Of a stretch of DNA of 64,000 nt, positions 21,322 to 31,326 are shown piece by piece. The stretch comes from Orychophragmus violaceus. Its lineage: Eukaryota > Streptophyta > Magnoliopsida > Brassicales > Brassicaceae. The stretch spans positions 15,873,082 to 15,937,081 of the forward strand of contig CM058230.1 in assembly GCA_030180135.1 (NCBI GenBank). Direction: 5' to 3'. How positions within the stretch are numbered: position 1 is the stretch's first letter; each line of letters starts with the position of its first letter. The notes below the pieces were generated by a model. The model saw only the letters and a program-made list of their open reading frames with translations. It did no database searches and was not told the origin of the DNA. Made by a program: the position numbers and the translations under genes.

Positions 21322-22404
21322 TCACGAAGTTTCAACTGGTGGTGTTTCATTCACCTTCTTATCCATCACTTTTATGCAGTTAGCCACTCCTATCTCTTGT
21401 TTAGAGGGTTTAGGAATCTTAGGATATGGCACAGGGGGCTTGTAGACTCGTTCTGGCACTGTTGCAGGTTTCTGGTCATGTCTGCGTTCTGTGTCGATCG
21501 TTGCATGATGTGTGTCGATTGATGCAAGGCGATTCTGTTTCTCGAAAGAACTCGAAGTTGCCGTCAGAACGGCGTGTCGATCGATACTAAGGGGGTGTCG
21601 ATCGATGCATGTATCAGACAAACAATATTCATCCAGAAAATCCGAGATTATGCTCTCTTCTTCACCTAGCAACTCAATCTCATCTCTTAAGGTCATAGCC
21701 TTGATGGATCTGTACTGTTCAGCTTTCCTGGCTTCATTCCGCCTTTGCACTGCTGCAGCTGTTTGTTGAACTTGGACATCTAACTGTTTCACATGTGTGC
21801 TCAAGTATTCAAACTTCCCACTCAGATTTTCATGTATAGCATCCAGCTTCCTGTCGAAGTCCATAGCAGTCTTAGTCTGATCCTCTAGCAGCTGCTCCAT
21901 CATGGATTCTATTTTGCTCTCATAAGCATTAGCTGCAGGAGGTACCTGATAGGAGGATGATCCATAATTTCTCTGATTACCTTGCTGACTACCAAACCTA
22001 TTTCCTTGGAATCCAGAGCCATTGATGTAATTCAAATCCTCTTCCTGTCTCTCCAATAACTGTTCCAACATGGTTTCCAATCTGCTCTTATATGCAGGTG
22101 CAGGTGGTGCTTGGTAAGAAGAAACACCATAGTTCCTCGAGAAGGCATTACCCTGTTTCTGGAAAGGTCCCTGAAAAGCAGATTCCTGACTGTAGAATTC
22201 ATTCCCTCCAACGCAGTTGATAGCTTCTTGCGCATACTTTTCAAGTAGAAGACTATGCAGATAGTCAACTTTACTCTTCAACTCAGCTATCTGCGATTTA
22301 TCAATCCCTGGACTAAAGAAATCATACATCTTTCTTACGATATGTGTCGATCGATGCAGGAGAAGCGTCGATCGATGCAAGCGCGATGATGTGACGATCG
22401 ACAC
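21322..22404 (-). pseudogene. partial Athila-like gag of element A
   Basis: A 360-codon open frame. Its first ATG-type position is uncertain because the frame starts inside the leader dyads and a later Met occurs at RKMYDFF. It lacks the capsid core (WLRQL...EFLRHFY) seen in element B. It keeps the downstream spacer region in two copies (FQGPFQKQGNAF, NYINGSGFQGNRFGSQQ), each followed by a SSYQ.PP...MLEQLLE segment, then the KFEYLSTHVKQLD coiled segment. CGATCG dyads at 21495/21516 and 21578/21599 are translated in frame as repeated SID/IDR phrases (CIDRHPLSIDRH, ASIDTHHATID). It is a deleted gag, unlikely to form particles by itself. Confidence 0.7.
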
Positions 22405-22432
22405 ACTGGACCGTGTCGATCGATGCAGGGCG
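22345..22432. repeat. two paired CGATCG dyads in element A leader
   Basis: Pairs at 22348/22369 (21 bp) and 22395/22417 (22 bp), between the primer-binding site and gag, with the characteristic trailing GGGCGATT. Confidence 0.85.
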
Positions 22433-22551
22433 ATTACAGGCGTACCTGAAACGCAAGAACAGAAAAAGAAAAAAAATTAGTAGAAAAAAAAGGAAAAACG
22501 AAAAACCTAGTCTAAACCCTAAGTTCAAATCTATCGAGGACTCAAAAGAGC

Positions 22552-22568
22552 CCCCGGCAACGGCGCCA
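22552..22568 (-). promoter_or_regulatory. primer-binding site, tRNA-Asp type, element A
   Basis: Minus-strand TGGCGCCGTTGCCGGGG, complementary to the 3' end of plant tRNA-Asp, as is usual for Athila/Tat elements. It lies 6 bp from the LTR edge. Confidence 0.85.
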
Positions 22569-22574
22569 AAAACT

Positions 22575-23744
22575 TGATAGGTGTAGTTTTATCCCTATAC
22601 TAACTGCAAGTGCACAGTGATGTAGTTGTAGTACTTAGGGTATCGAATCCACAGGGACTCCGGTCAACGATAGAATTAAAACAGAAAAGATTAAACTAGG
22701 AGAAAGTAAATATGATGAGAAACTAAAAAGCGAAGCAGAAAAGTAAATCATGCGAGTTTGTAAGCAAGGAAGTGAAGCGTTAGGTTTCAGGAGTTCTCAG
22801 GAAATCAGGAACACAAGCAATCAGTCAATCAGGATCTAATCAATAACTGTACTAGAACTCAAACACGGATATAGAATTCACCAACTATCGTTGCGAGAAT
22901 TCTCTAAGTCTAAGTGCAGCAATCCAAATCTCTTTGCAATTACTAACAGATTAAACTAGCATTAATGATCAGGTTTGATATGTTCACAATTCCCCTAAAC
23001 CAAATCTCTTTGCGAGTAGATCAAATTGCTCATCTAGGTTCTTTCTAGCTAATTAACCAACTCTCGTTGTATCAATCAACCTAACATCATAATTCTGATT
23101 AGCTACTTCAGATTAAGCATTAAGAACAACCTAAACAAAGAACTAGCAGATATGAATCCCTACAGATTGATTTAAACTATAGTTCCATGAAATCCCTAAT
23201 GAGAATCCTTCAACCTAACAGGTAAACTACTCAGACATGTTCATCGAGACAGAAAACATCTTGAATAGAAAACCAAATATCATAAAATAAAACAAAGAAC
23301 TGGGGTTCAAAATCCTCTCTCTCTCGAGAGCAGGATCAGCCCCTAACTCTCTCTGAAATAAAATAAAACTTAATGAAAGCCTAGCCTAAAAAATGGCTTA
23401 AAAACCCTTATATAATAGCTAAAACACGTTTTGAGCTTCTGTGTAAATATCTGGGTTTTTCTGCAAAATCAGCATTCTTCATTAAACCGCCGAGTCTGGC
23501 CCATCTCGCATATGCAACGATCGATGCCAATAGCGTGTCGATCGTTGCAGCTCTGAAATATTGACAGTAAAGTCTATCTCTCGGCCAAATGCTCCAAATA
23601 GTTCCAGAAAGTGCTATAATCACCAAATATGCTCCAAATGTGCTTGTACCTAATAAACACCTGAAAAGACTCTAAAACATAGTAAAAGACTCGATAAAGA
23701 ATACATATACCATGGTTAAAATCCCTAAATTCCATGGTATATCA
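22575..23744 (-). repeat. LTR of element A (5' LTR in element sense)
   Basis: 1170 bp, starts TGATAGGTGTAG and ends TATATCA, next to target duplication GTAAG. On the minus strand a TATA-like TATTATATAAGG lies around 23408-23420, and the dyad pair at 23518/23539 is about 0.1 kb upstream of it. Confidence 0.9.
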
Positions 23745-23749
23745 GTAAG

Positions 23750-24563
23750 TAGTTAGTCGCTAATACTTCGTCACTAATTTTATTAGTCGCTATATTAGTC
23801 GCTAAATTGAAACTATTTAACGACTATATATATTTTGTTATAATTAGTCGCTAATATGTGGTTATTTTAGCGAATAATTAGCGACTAATAATAATAATAA
23901 AAATAGTATTAATTTTGATATTTACTAATTTTACTATTTTATGTTAATTAAGCAAATTTAAAATGAATAAAAAATCAATTCTTGATAAAATATTAAATTA
24001 GGTAAACGATTAAAATTAGTTTAAAATATTGAAATATATGTATTAATTAATTTAAAAAGAATAGTGTTACCATTACAATTTGTTTACAATTTGTTAAACC
24101 AAACCAAAACCAAAATCCAAATCTATCTTAAACCCATTCGGTTCCATACAAACCAAAACAAACAAAAAAACTCTAATCTAATTTACTGAACATTCTACTC
24201 ATGACAACTAGCCGTCATCATTTTAGGTCTCCACAACCACCTGCTTGTTCTTCTTCCACCTTTATCGTCTAAGCCATCGTATTTCCTCAACCACCACCTC
24301 CGCCGTCGTATTCTTCTTCCACCTCAACCTCCACTGTCATGTTTCCTGTCGAGCTAATGAGAAACCCACGACTCCTCTGCAATGCCAAAATATTATCATT
24401 TTGAAACAACAAAAAATTAGAGGAACTGAGAGAAGAGAAATATGAAATTATACCCGAGGCGGTTGAACCAGTGGACGAAGTTAGAGAAGAAGCAGAGAAT
24501 CGATTGACCAACGCCCTAAATCCACCACGACGAGGAGATAAACATGTCGACAACACATACCTC
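23750..24563. other. CACTA interior, no gene seen
   Basis: GCGACTAA-type subterminal repeats up to about 23890, then AT-rich DNA and a CT/CCACC-rich stretch (24240-24360) that opens short frames in several phases. I see no supported gene. Confidence 0.5.
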
Positions 24564-24870
24564 CACTACAAGAAAACATGGTCATTTCCGACGGAAGAAA
24601 TTCCGTCAGAAATTACCCATGTAAAACCGACGAATTTCCGATGGGAGGGTTTCCGACGGAATACCGTCGAAAATTTCCGACGGTTTTCTCATTCCGTCGG
24701 AAACACCCGACGGAAAACCGACGGTTTAAAATTCCGTCGTTTTTCCGTTGTATTTCGGTCGGTTTAGCGTCGGTCCAATATAGCCGTTATCATGACCGTT
24801 AATGTGACCGTTGGGTCGGCTAGAAAACTACGGATTTCTGACGGATTTCCCACGGCTAGAGTAGTTATAG
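24564..24870. mobile_element. end of a second CACTA family
   Basis: CACTACAAGAAAACATGGTC is followed by about a dozen TTCCGACGGAA-type subterminal motifs in both orientations, ending near ACGGATTTCCCACGGCTAG. The other end was not found, so this is a fragment or the element has lost its right terminus. Confidence 0.65.
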
Positions 24871-25544
24871 ATACAATGGTTGTTTCTCACTTTCGATTTG
24901 TGAAACCCATAATTTTTTTATAAAAAATGTACAGACAGATCCCTCAGATCTAACGAAGAACGATAGAGAGCAAAAAAAATATATAAAATCTCAAGAGATA
25001 AGAAGAGAACAAAGCAATAAAGGGACTTCAACCCCAAAAAAACGAGAAAGGGCAGAAAATAAAGAGGAAAAATTTGTAGCCCTTAGATATACGCTTATCA
25101 ACGGTTGCTAGTTAAATAAGAGTGATCCACAGCTTTTTCTATTAGCCAATGAAAAATCTGCTTTTTGTAAATTTTAGATATTAGATTGGGCTATTATATT
25201 TAGTTTATTTTAATGGTAAACATTTTTTTATCTTAAATGCTATTTGTTATTTGATAAAAAAATAAATATATTTTTGTCAAGTAACAAATCAATTATTATT
25301 ATCTTTATTTGTATGATTATATTTTAGTTTTGTAATTTTTTATTTAGTTTTAGTGTTTGAATATAAAATTTAAGAATTAGAGTTCATAATTTATGGTTTG
25401 GTAATTAGATTTTTGAATTTGAAATTGGAGTGTGATTTAGAGTATGGTTAGATATGTATTTTCTTGACATCTTTTATTGTTATTTTGTTTTTGATATATA
25501 TAATAATTTATATATTATATTTAATATTTTTTGGTTATTAAATT
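24871..25544. other. AT-rich DNA within CACTA element
   Basis: No gene, RNA or clear repeat seen apart from poly-A/T runs. Confidence 0.45.
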
Positions 25545-26150
25545 TTTGTTAATAATTTAGAGTTTTAGGGTTTATTTATGGTTTATGGTATAGGGTTTAA
25601 AAGGTAATGTTTAAGGTTTTAAATGTTGTACTTAATTTTATATTTTATATAGTAATTGATATTTTATTTACTAGATTTTATTTATAATTTAGAGTTTTAG
25701 GGTTTATTTAGGATTTAGGGTATATGATTTGAAGGGTAATGTTAAGATTTTAAATGTTGTACTTAATGTTATATATTATATAGTGATTAGAGATTTAGTT
25801 ATTAAATTTTTGTTTATAATTTAGAGTTTTAGAGTTTGTTTAGGGTTTTGGGTATATGGTTTGAAGGGTAATGTTTAAGGTTTTAAGTGTTGTACTTGGT
25901 TTTATATGTTATATAGTAATTTGGGTTTTATTTATTAGATTTTATTTATAATTTAGAGTTTTAAGGTTTATTTAGAGTTTAGGGTATAAGGTTTGAAGGG
26001 TAATGTTTAAGGTTTTAAGTGTTATACTTAATTTTATATATTATATAGTAATTAGAATATTAGTTATTAGATTTTTATTTATAATTTAGAGTTTAGGGTT
26101 TGTTTAGGGTTTAGGGTATAGGGTTTGAAGGGTAATGTTTAAGGTTTTAG
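25545..26150. repeat. about 131-bp tandem repeat, 4-5 units
   Basis: Units start TTTTT(G/A)TTTATAATTTAGAG at about 25545, 25680, 25808, 25938 and 26071. Each contains TTTAGGGTATAGGG and GGTAATGTTTAAGG phrases. Telomere-like TTTAGGG words occur inside the units, but no telomeric array is present. Confidence 0.75.
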
Positions 26151-26849
26151 GTTAATGTTTGAAAACATTAGATTTAGGATTTTGTCTCAACATTTTGTTT
26201 ATCTTTGTTGTTTGTGTGGCTGAGGAGAAGTGGAACCGATGTTTGTAATATATAAGTTTTTGCGACTAATTTGCGACTATTTTACCACTGTTTCACAAAA
26301 ATTAGTTGCAAATTAGGTACAACAGGCACAACACAATAGAAACATGGGTTTACACCGTCTTTTTGCGACTAAAAGAGAAACGGTTTAGAGACCTGCGACT
26401 AAAATAGCGACTATATAGCGACGTATAAGTTGTGGTCGCAATTTAGTGACTAAATAGCGACTTTTCCCTATTAGTCGCAAAATCAGTAGCAACTTAGTCG
26501 GTAGGTAGTCGCAAAATTTAGTGACTGTAAATTCAATCGCAACTTGTAGTCGTAAAAAACCTGTTTTTTTGTAATGTCTCAGAAAGCTCAACTTTTGTGT
26601 AAAAAGTGTTTATTATTGCATGTGTTTTGAACGACGAACTTGAAAACTCTTAAATAGGTTACAAGGTCGGCGTACAAAAAGATAAACTTCCTAAAATATA
26701 AATAGAATATTTCTTTTACTTATCTTTTTTAATAAAACACTAGCGAAACTAGCGAAACTAGCCGTTTTCTTGGCGATTCCTCGAACCCCGAGCCACCACC
26801 TCTCTCTTTCGCCGACGCCGGCCCTGGCCTCCGACGCCGGTCTCAACCC

Positions 26850-28200
26850 ATGGCCAAGAAAAAGCGTACCCCTCTGAAGAAATCCATCACCCCCTCCGGT
26901 GTTACTCCTCTGTCTTCGGTCGACACCGCCTCCGCCTCCGCCACCAGCAATCCTTCCCCAGCCACAACTCCCCTTTCGTCTGCTGCTCAGACGACCTTGA
27001 TTTCTGCTTCTAAAGCGGTCTCTCCAGGCGTAGCTGCCCCATTGAAGCCTCAATCCCAATCGATTGAACAGCCCTCCCCTGCATCCTCGTCGAGTCTCGA
27101 ATCTCAAAAATTGAAGTTACCTGTCGCTACCCAAGACGGAATGAAACCTAACCCTGCTTCCTCGCCTGCTCCGAAGATGTCGTGGCGCAACGCTGTCCAT
27201 GGCACCTCCCAGAAATTGTCTAAGAAAGGTGAAGCCTTTCTGCTCGACTCCGGTGAACTCTGTGTTCAGATCTCCAATTCTGTCATCACTAAGAACAACC
27301 ATAAGTGGTCTAGCTTCATTATTGCTCAATTCCACGGTAAGCCACCTTCTGCTGGTGCTCTTCACGCTATCACAAATAGTATCTGGAGCAACAAGCTAAG
27401 GAACATCACTGTTTCAAAGCTCAAAGAAAGGTCTTTCCTGATCAAAATCCCTTGTCCTGTAACGCGCCAACGAGTACTTGACCAAGGAATGTGGCATATC
27501 GAGAACCAGGCCATGTTCGTGGCCAAATGGGAACCTGAAACTGAACCGGAGGTACCTGAGTTAACGGCAGCCCCTGTCTGGATCAACTTCCACAACGTAC
27601 CACCGCATTTCTACTCTGAAGAAGGTCTGGAACACATAGCAGGTTTAATCGGTGATCCTATTGTCTTGCATCCTAGCACATCGAGCATAACGAATCTTGA
27701 AGTGGCAATAGTCTTTACCGTCATCGACCCTACAAAGCCTCTTCCCGAAGCCGTAAACGTTCGCTTTGAAACCGGACATATTCAACGTGTTCTGGTATCA
27801 AGTCAATGGCTACCCCCTACTTGTGTCCACTGTCAGAAAGTTGGCCATAGCATCAAGAGATTCCCCTCAGCTCCCATCACATGCCCTGAGTGTAACTCGT
27901 CAGGTCACAAAGCTGAAGACTGTCCTCGTCGTAAGAAGCAGAGGAAAACCGAGACTACTGAGGATCACCTTGCTACAAAACAGAAGAAGAAAAAGAAGGC
28001 TAAATCCATGTGGAAGAATAAGGAACCATCAGCCCCCCAAGATGAAGCTGTTGTTGCTACAGGAAAGCATGATGGCATGCCTTCAAGCTCATCAAACTAG
28101 GTTTTTCTCACAAGCAGGAAACCACGAAGATTGCTATTGCTGATTCCCCCCTTACGTCACCTGCAAGCACCAAGCTGAAGCTTGCAAAACCCACTGACCC
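26850..28200 (+). pseudogene. LINE ORF1 (DUF4283 and zinc knuckle), first part
   Basis: ATG at 26850 opens 416 codons ending TAG at 28100. The N-terminal 110 residues are Ser/Pro/Ala-rich. A DUF4283-like RNA-binding region follows (about 120-280: FIIAQFHGKPPS, WHIENQAMFVAKWEPE, VWINFHNVPPHFYSEEGL). Next are two CCHC knuckles at about 330-365. The first, CVHCQKVGHSIKRF, has lost its last cysteine; the second, CPECNSSGHKAEDC, is complete. A basic Lys-rich tail follows. A one-base shift near 28090 puts the remaining ORF1 codons in another frame; they run to the C2 insertion at 28200 and resume at about 35325-35594. In L1-like elements ORF1 binds the RNA template. Confidence 0.75.
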
Positions 28201-28848
28201 TGTTGGGAATGTCCTGAAATCTACCGTACTATCTCTAGAAAGTATGATAAGTGTCGAGATCAGACATAAGTCATAAATACTGGGTGATCATGATGACTTG
28301 CTAGAGCCCGCTCATGATCTATAAGTTTAGGACTTATTACCAGTATTGTATGATCCCTAAGGGTCACACACCATAGCTAACGGGAAAGTTAAAATGGAAT
28401 TAATACGGTAAGATGCAAAGGCATTTACTGTATTGGTACAGAGAATTGGGCCAGACAAAATACAGGCTTTTGTCTGATTTGTGTCTTGGGCCCAAAAGCC
28501 TAATAGGCCATTAGTTTAATAACTTGGGCCCATATAAGGCAGAGGGAGGCGCAGCTTAGGGTAATTAATTCCCATCTGTGATTTTGATGAGCAGCCGTCC
28601 TCTCTCTCTCTGTTGATTCCGAGCTTGGTCTAGCAGCCTGATCCAATAGCTTGTAAGAGTGTGGATACCTAGGAGGAGCCGGTTTCTATCAGCTCTTGCA
28701 GATCTCTTCATTCCTTTGATCAATCCGCTGCAATCACAAGGTAATTAATCTGATCTGTTTATGATTCAGCTGCAATCACCTAGATCCTAGATGATTATGT
28801 GCTAGGATGTAACCTGACAATTACACCATGAACTCACATAATCCTTCA
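28201..28848 (+). repeat. 5' LTR of copia C2
   Basis: From TGTTGGGAATG to AATCCTTCA. It differs from 34677-35324 at about 28578 (T versus C) and 28801 (G versus T). A TATA-like CATATAAGGC lies near 28531. Confidence 0.92.
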
Positions 28849-28849
28849 G

Positions 28850-28862
28850 TGGTATCAGAGCC
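28850..28862 (+). promoter_or_regulatory. primer-binding site of C2, tRNA-iMet
   Basis: TGGTATCAGAGCC, complementary to the initiator tRNA-Met 3' end, one base after the LTR. Confidence 0.9.
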
Positions 28863-30435
28863 TAGGTCATTAGGTTTTTGCTGTTTGGATCTTTGTATGA
28901 ATTGATTTTGACTTTGCTTAATAATCATGAATCGATTTGTATAAGTGAATGTCAAGAATCGATTTGTTTGATAATTAAATTTAGTATCTATGAATCGCTT
29001 GATTGTATAAATTAAGTATCTATGAATCGATGACTTTGTTTTTACAATTATGAAGAAACGCTTTTGATTTTTCTTATTGAATTGGAATAATGGTCAAAAT
29101 CGTTTGTCTTAAGTTAATGTATAATTCGCTTGTTGAACTTGTTGTTTCAATCGATTATTAATGGGAGTCGATAACAATCATAAGGTCAAAATATGTTTTG
29201 TCCATAAGCGAATAACATTAGAAACGTGTTAGGGTTCGAATGTTGACTTTAAGAAATAAGTTCATCGAATGTTGATAATTAATGTTCAAATCAATTTTTT
29301 CTTATTGTGAGAATCGTATCTTTGCTTAATAATCGTTAACAAGACAGTTACGATTTTGACTTTGTTTGATATTTGAGTAATGTTAAGAAACGATTGTTTA
29401 ATGAGAATTGATTTTGTCTTTTAGTCAATCACAAGGATCATAAGAGAATCACTTAATCGTTTGTTTGAATTGTTAATAATTAATTATTTAATTATTTAAT
29501 TAATTGTGGTTCAAGCGGTTAACCCAAATCGCGGTTTGCTGGAAATTATTTAATACAATTGGTATTATTTAATTTCTGGTTAAACGGGATTGAAATTCAA
29601 AATTGAATTTTAACCTAAACCGAAGGCTGGTCTAAGTTTGATTTGGTTGGACCAAATAATTTAGAGCTGGTCTGGTTTAGTAAATAACCGATGGTTTTGA
29701 TAGTTAATTTGGTCTTGGACCAGAATTAATAAACCGACTCGGTTATGTCAAATTATTGGGCCAACTGGAATTCTATGGTCTTGGGCCAAGAATTGGGCCT
29801 ATAATTTGTAACCCAATCCCAAAATATTTATAAAATATTAAATTAGAAATTTCTATTTTTAGTATGTTACTAAATTTAGAAAGTTTCTAAAATAAGTAAG
29901 TTTCCCAAAATAGTAATCTTCTATTTTTGGAAATAAAACTGAAAATCCTCAAAAACAATATCAAGCTTGGATGTCTTTCCAATCTTGTCAGCTACTTAAC
30001 GCTTATTCGATTACAGATATGGCTTACAGTGTGAGGTGTCTGTTTTCGCGTAAGTAAAATAGTATATAGTCACTAATTTCATTGGGAGTCCCAGACTTTA
30101 GTGATTATTTGGCTGTAAGAGATTGGTTTCCTTGACTGGGCCATCGGGAGTCCCGGGCCTTGAGACATCTGGTGTATTGGGCCTTGGGCCCAATTCACAA
30201 CCGAGAGTTATATGAGATATAACTAGCTGTGTGTATGCTTACCAAGTAAAGCTACTTCTGGGTGACGGCCAGTGGCCCACTTTGGATTTAGCTGAACATG
30301 GGTCTCGGAATCATTGCATTCTTATGAGGTTAAACAAAGAATTTTTGAATGCAATGCGAGTCTTCTTATAAGTTATTAAGATTACTCTTTTATGAACTAA
30401 ATAACTAAAACTCTATTTATCTCTAAATTTCAGCT
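28863..30435 (+). mobile_element. C2 leader, non-coding
   Basis: About 1.57 kb of AT-rich sequence between the primer-binding site and gag with no ORF. The last 400 bp (from about 30000) are conserved with the C3 leader at about 44395-44760 (for example TCGGGAGTCCCGGGCCTTGAG and GGGTGACGGCCAGTGGCCCAC), which suggests a packaging or translation role. Confidence 0.7.
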
Positions 30436-31326
30436 ATGACGAGCACAAACAATCAAAACACTTTCTCGATCCGGTATGTCCTTGAGATGGACAAACTGAA
30501 CGGATCAAATTTCTTGACTTGGTCGCGGAACCTGAGGCTAGTTCTCAGGCATGAGAGAAAGGACTATGTCCTTGAGAAAGCTCTCCCCGAGAGGATCGGA
30601 TCCAAGGCCTGTCATGCAGTACGTAATGCTTGGAATAAGCATTATGATGATGCGGTAGATGTGCGTGGTCTGATATTGGCTACCATGGACTCAGATTTGC
30701 GGAAGCAATATGAGAACATGGAGTCGCCAATAGAGATGATCAGCAGCCTGAAATTGAGATTTCAGGAGCAGGTAAGAGTGGAGAGATACCAGTTGGTTAA
30801 ATCTCTCACTAGCTGCAAGTTACCGAATGATCATCCAGTAAGTCCTCATATCAGTAAAATGATGGGTTACATTGATAACCTGAGGAAACTGGATTATCCA
30901 GTTAGCCAAGAATTGGCAACTGAGATCATTCTGCAGTCACTGCCATCAAGCTATGATAAGTTCGTAAGGAACTATATCAAGAAAGGCTTAACGAAGACGT
31001 TGACTGAACTGCATGATATGCTCAAGACAGTTGAGCCAAACGTGAAGAGTACCCTGTACAATCTCATGAATGAGAAGGGTAGGTTTACTAAACCTAGTGC
31101 TGACAAGGGTGAAGACAAAGTTGTCCAGATTTTGAATCATGGCAAGCGTGTGTCTTCTGAGCCCGAGTCAGATACCTCTTACGTTGGTAAGTGCTGCTAC
31201 TGTAAAGAGACTGGGCATTGGAAGAGAAATTGCATTAAATTCATGGAAGATTATGAGGAGTTAAAGTCGATGTATGAGACTACTTCCTCAGGTATTCATG
31301 TTATTACTTCAAGTTATACCTTATAG
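30436..31326 (+). CDS. copia gag (C2), free-standing
   Basis: 296 codons from ATG 30436 to TAG 31326. The N-terminus (TFSIRYVLEMDKLNGSNFLTWSRNLRL) is the copia gag fold. The capsid-like region runs to about residue 200 (ISKMMGYIDNLRKLDYP, EIILQSLPSSYDKFV). A zinc knuckle CCYCKETGHWKRNC lies near residues 254-267. The TAG falls immediately before VLDTGCG, the protease active-site motif. In C3 the same place reads TSWVMDTGCG, so a Trp codon may have become amber. The outcome is a separate gag protein, the only intact gene of this element. It could make particle shell protein, with enzymes supplied by a relative such as C3. Confidence 0.85.
   Translation: MTSTNNQNTFSIRYVLEMDKLNGSNFLTWSRNLRLVLRHERKDYVLEKALPERIGSKACHAVRNAWNKHYDDAVDVRGLILATMDSDLRKQYENMESPIEMISSLKLRFQEQVRVERYQLVKSLTSCKLPNDHPVSPHISKMMGYIDNLRKLDYPVSQELATEIILQSLPSSYDKFVRNYIKKGLTKTLTELHDMLKTVEPNVKSTLYNLMNEKGRFTKPSADKGEDKVVQILNHGKRVSSEPESDTSYVGKCCYCKETGHWKRNCIKFMEDYEELKSMYETTSSGIHVITSSYTL

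Larger units (their letters stand above)
18445..23744 (-). mobile_element. gypsy element A (Athila/Tat-like), pol-less
   Basis: A complete LTR element of 5300 bp flanked by the perfect target duplication GTAAG (18440-18444, 23745-23749). The LTRs are 1170 bp each. On the minus strand the primer-binding site is complementary to tRNA-Asp, and the polypurine tract abuts the left LTR. The interior is under 3 kb and holds only a rearranged, partial gag with no protease, reverse transcriptase, RNase H or integrase, so the element is non-autonomous. About 13 differences between LTRs (about 1%) show it moved relatively recently in trans. Confidence 0.9.
18409..26576. mobile_element. CACTA (En/Spm) non-autonomous element, interrupted
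   Basis: The left end is CACTACAAGAAAACAAG followed by TTTTTAGCGACTGCG. The right end, reverse-complemented, is CATTACAAAAAAACAGG followed by TTTTTTACGACT. Subterminal GCGACTAA-type repeats occur near both ends (23755-23890 and 26250-26530), as expected for CACTA elements. Flanking trinucleotides CCT/TCT are an imperfect 3-bp duplication. No transposase ORF is present; the remaining interior is about 2.9 kb after removal of retrotransposon A, which inserted 36 bp from the left end. Confidence 0.7.

Noticed and set aside
24287..24556. 89-codon minus-strand ORF (ends EEEYDGGGGG)
   Set aside because: CT/CCACC-rich simple sequence read in reverse; no homology recognised.
25560..26160. Possible interstitial telomere from TTTAGGG words
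   Set aside because: The words are scattered within a 131-bp repeat unit and never form a head-to-tail TTTAGGG array.
26691..27107. 138-codon minus-strand ORF rich in Gly/Arg
   Set aside because: Antisense shadow of LINE ORF1.
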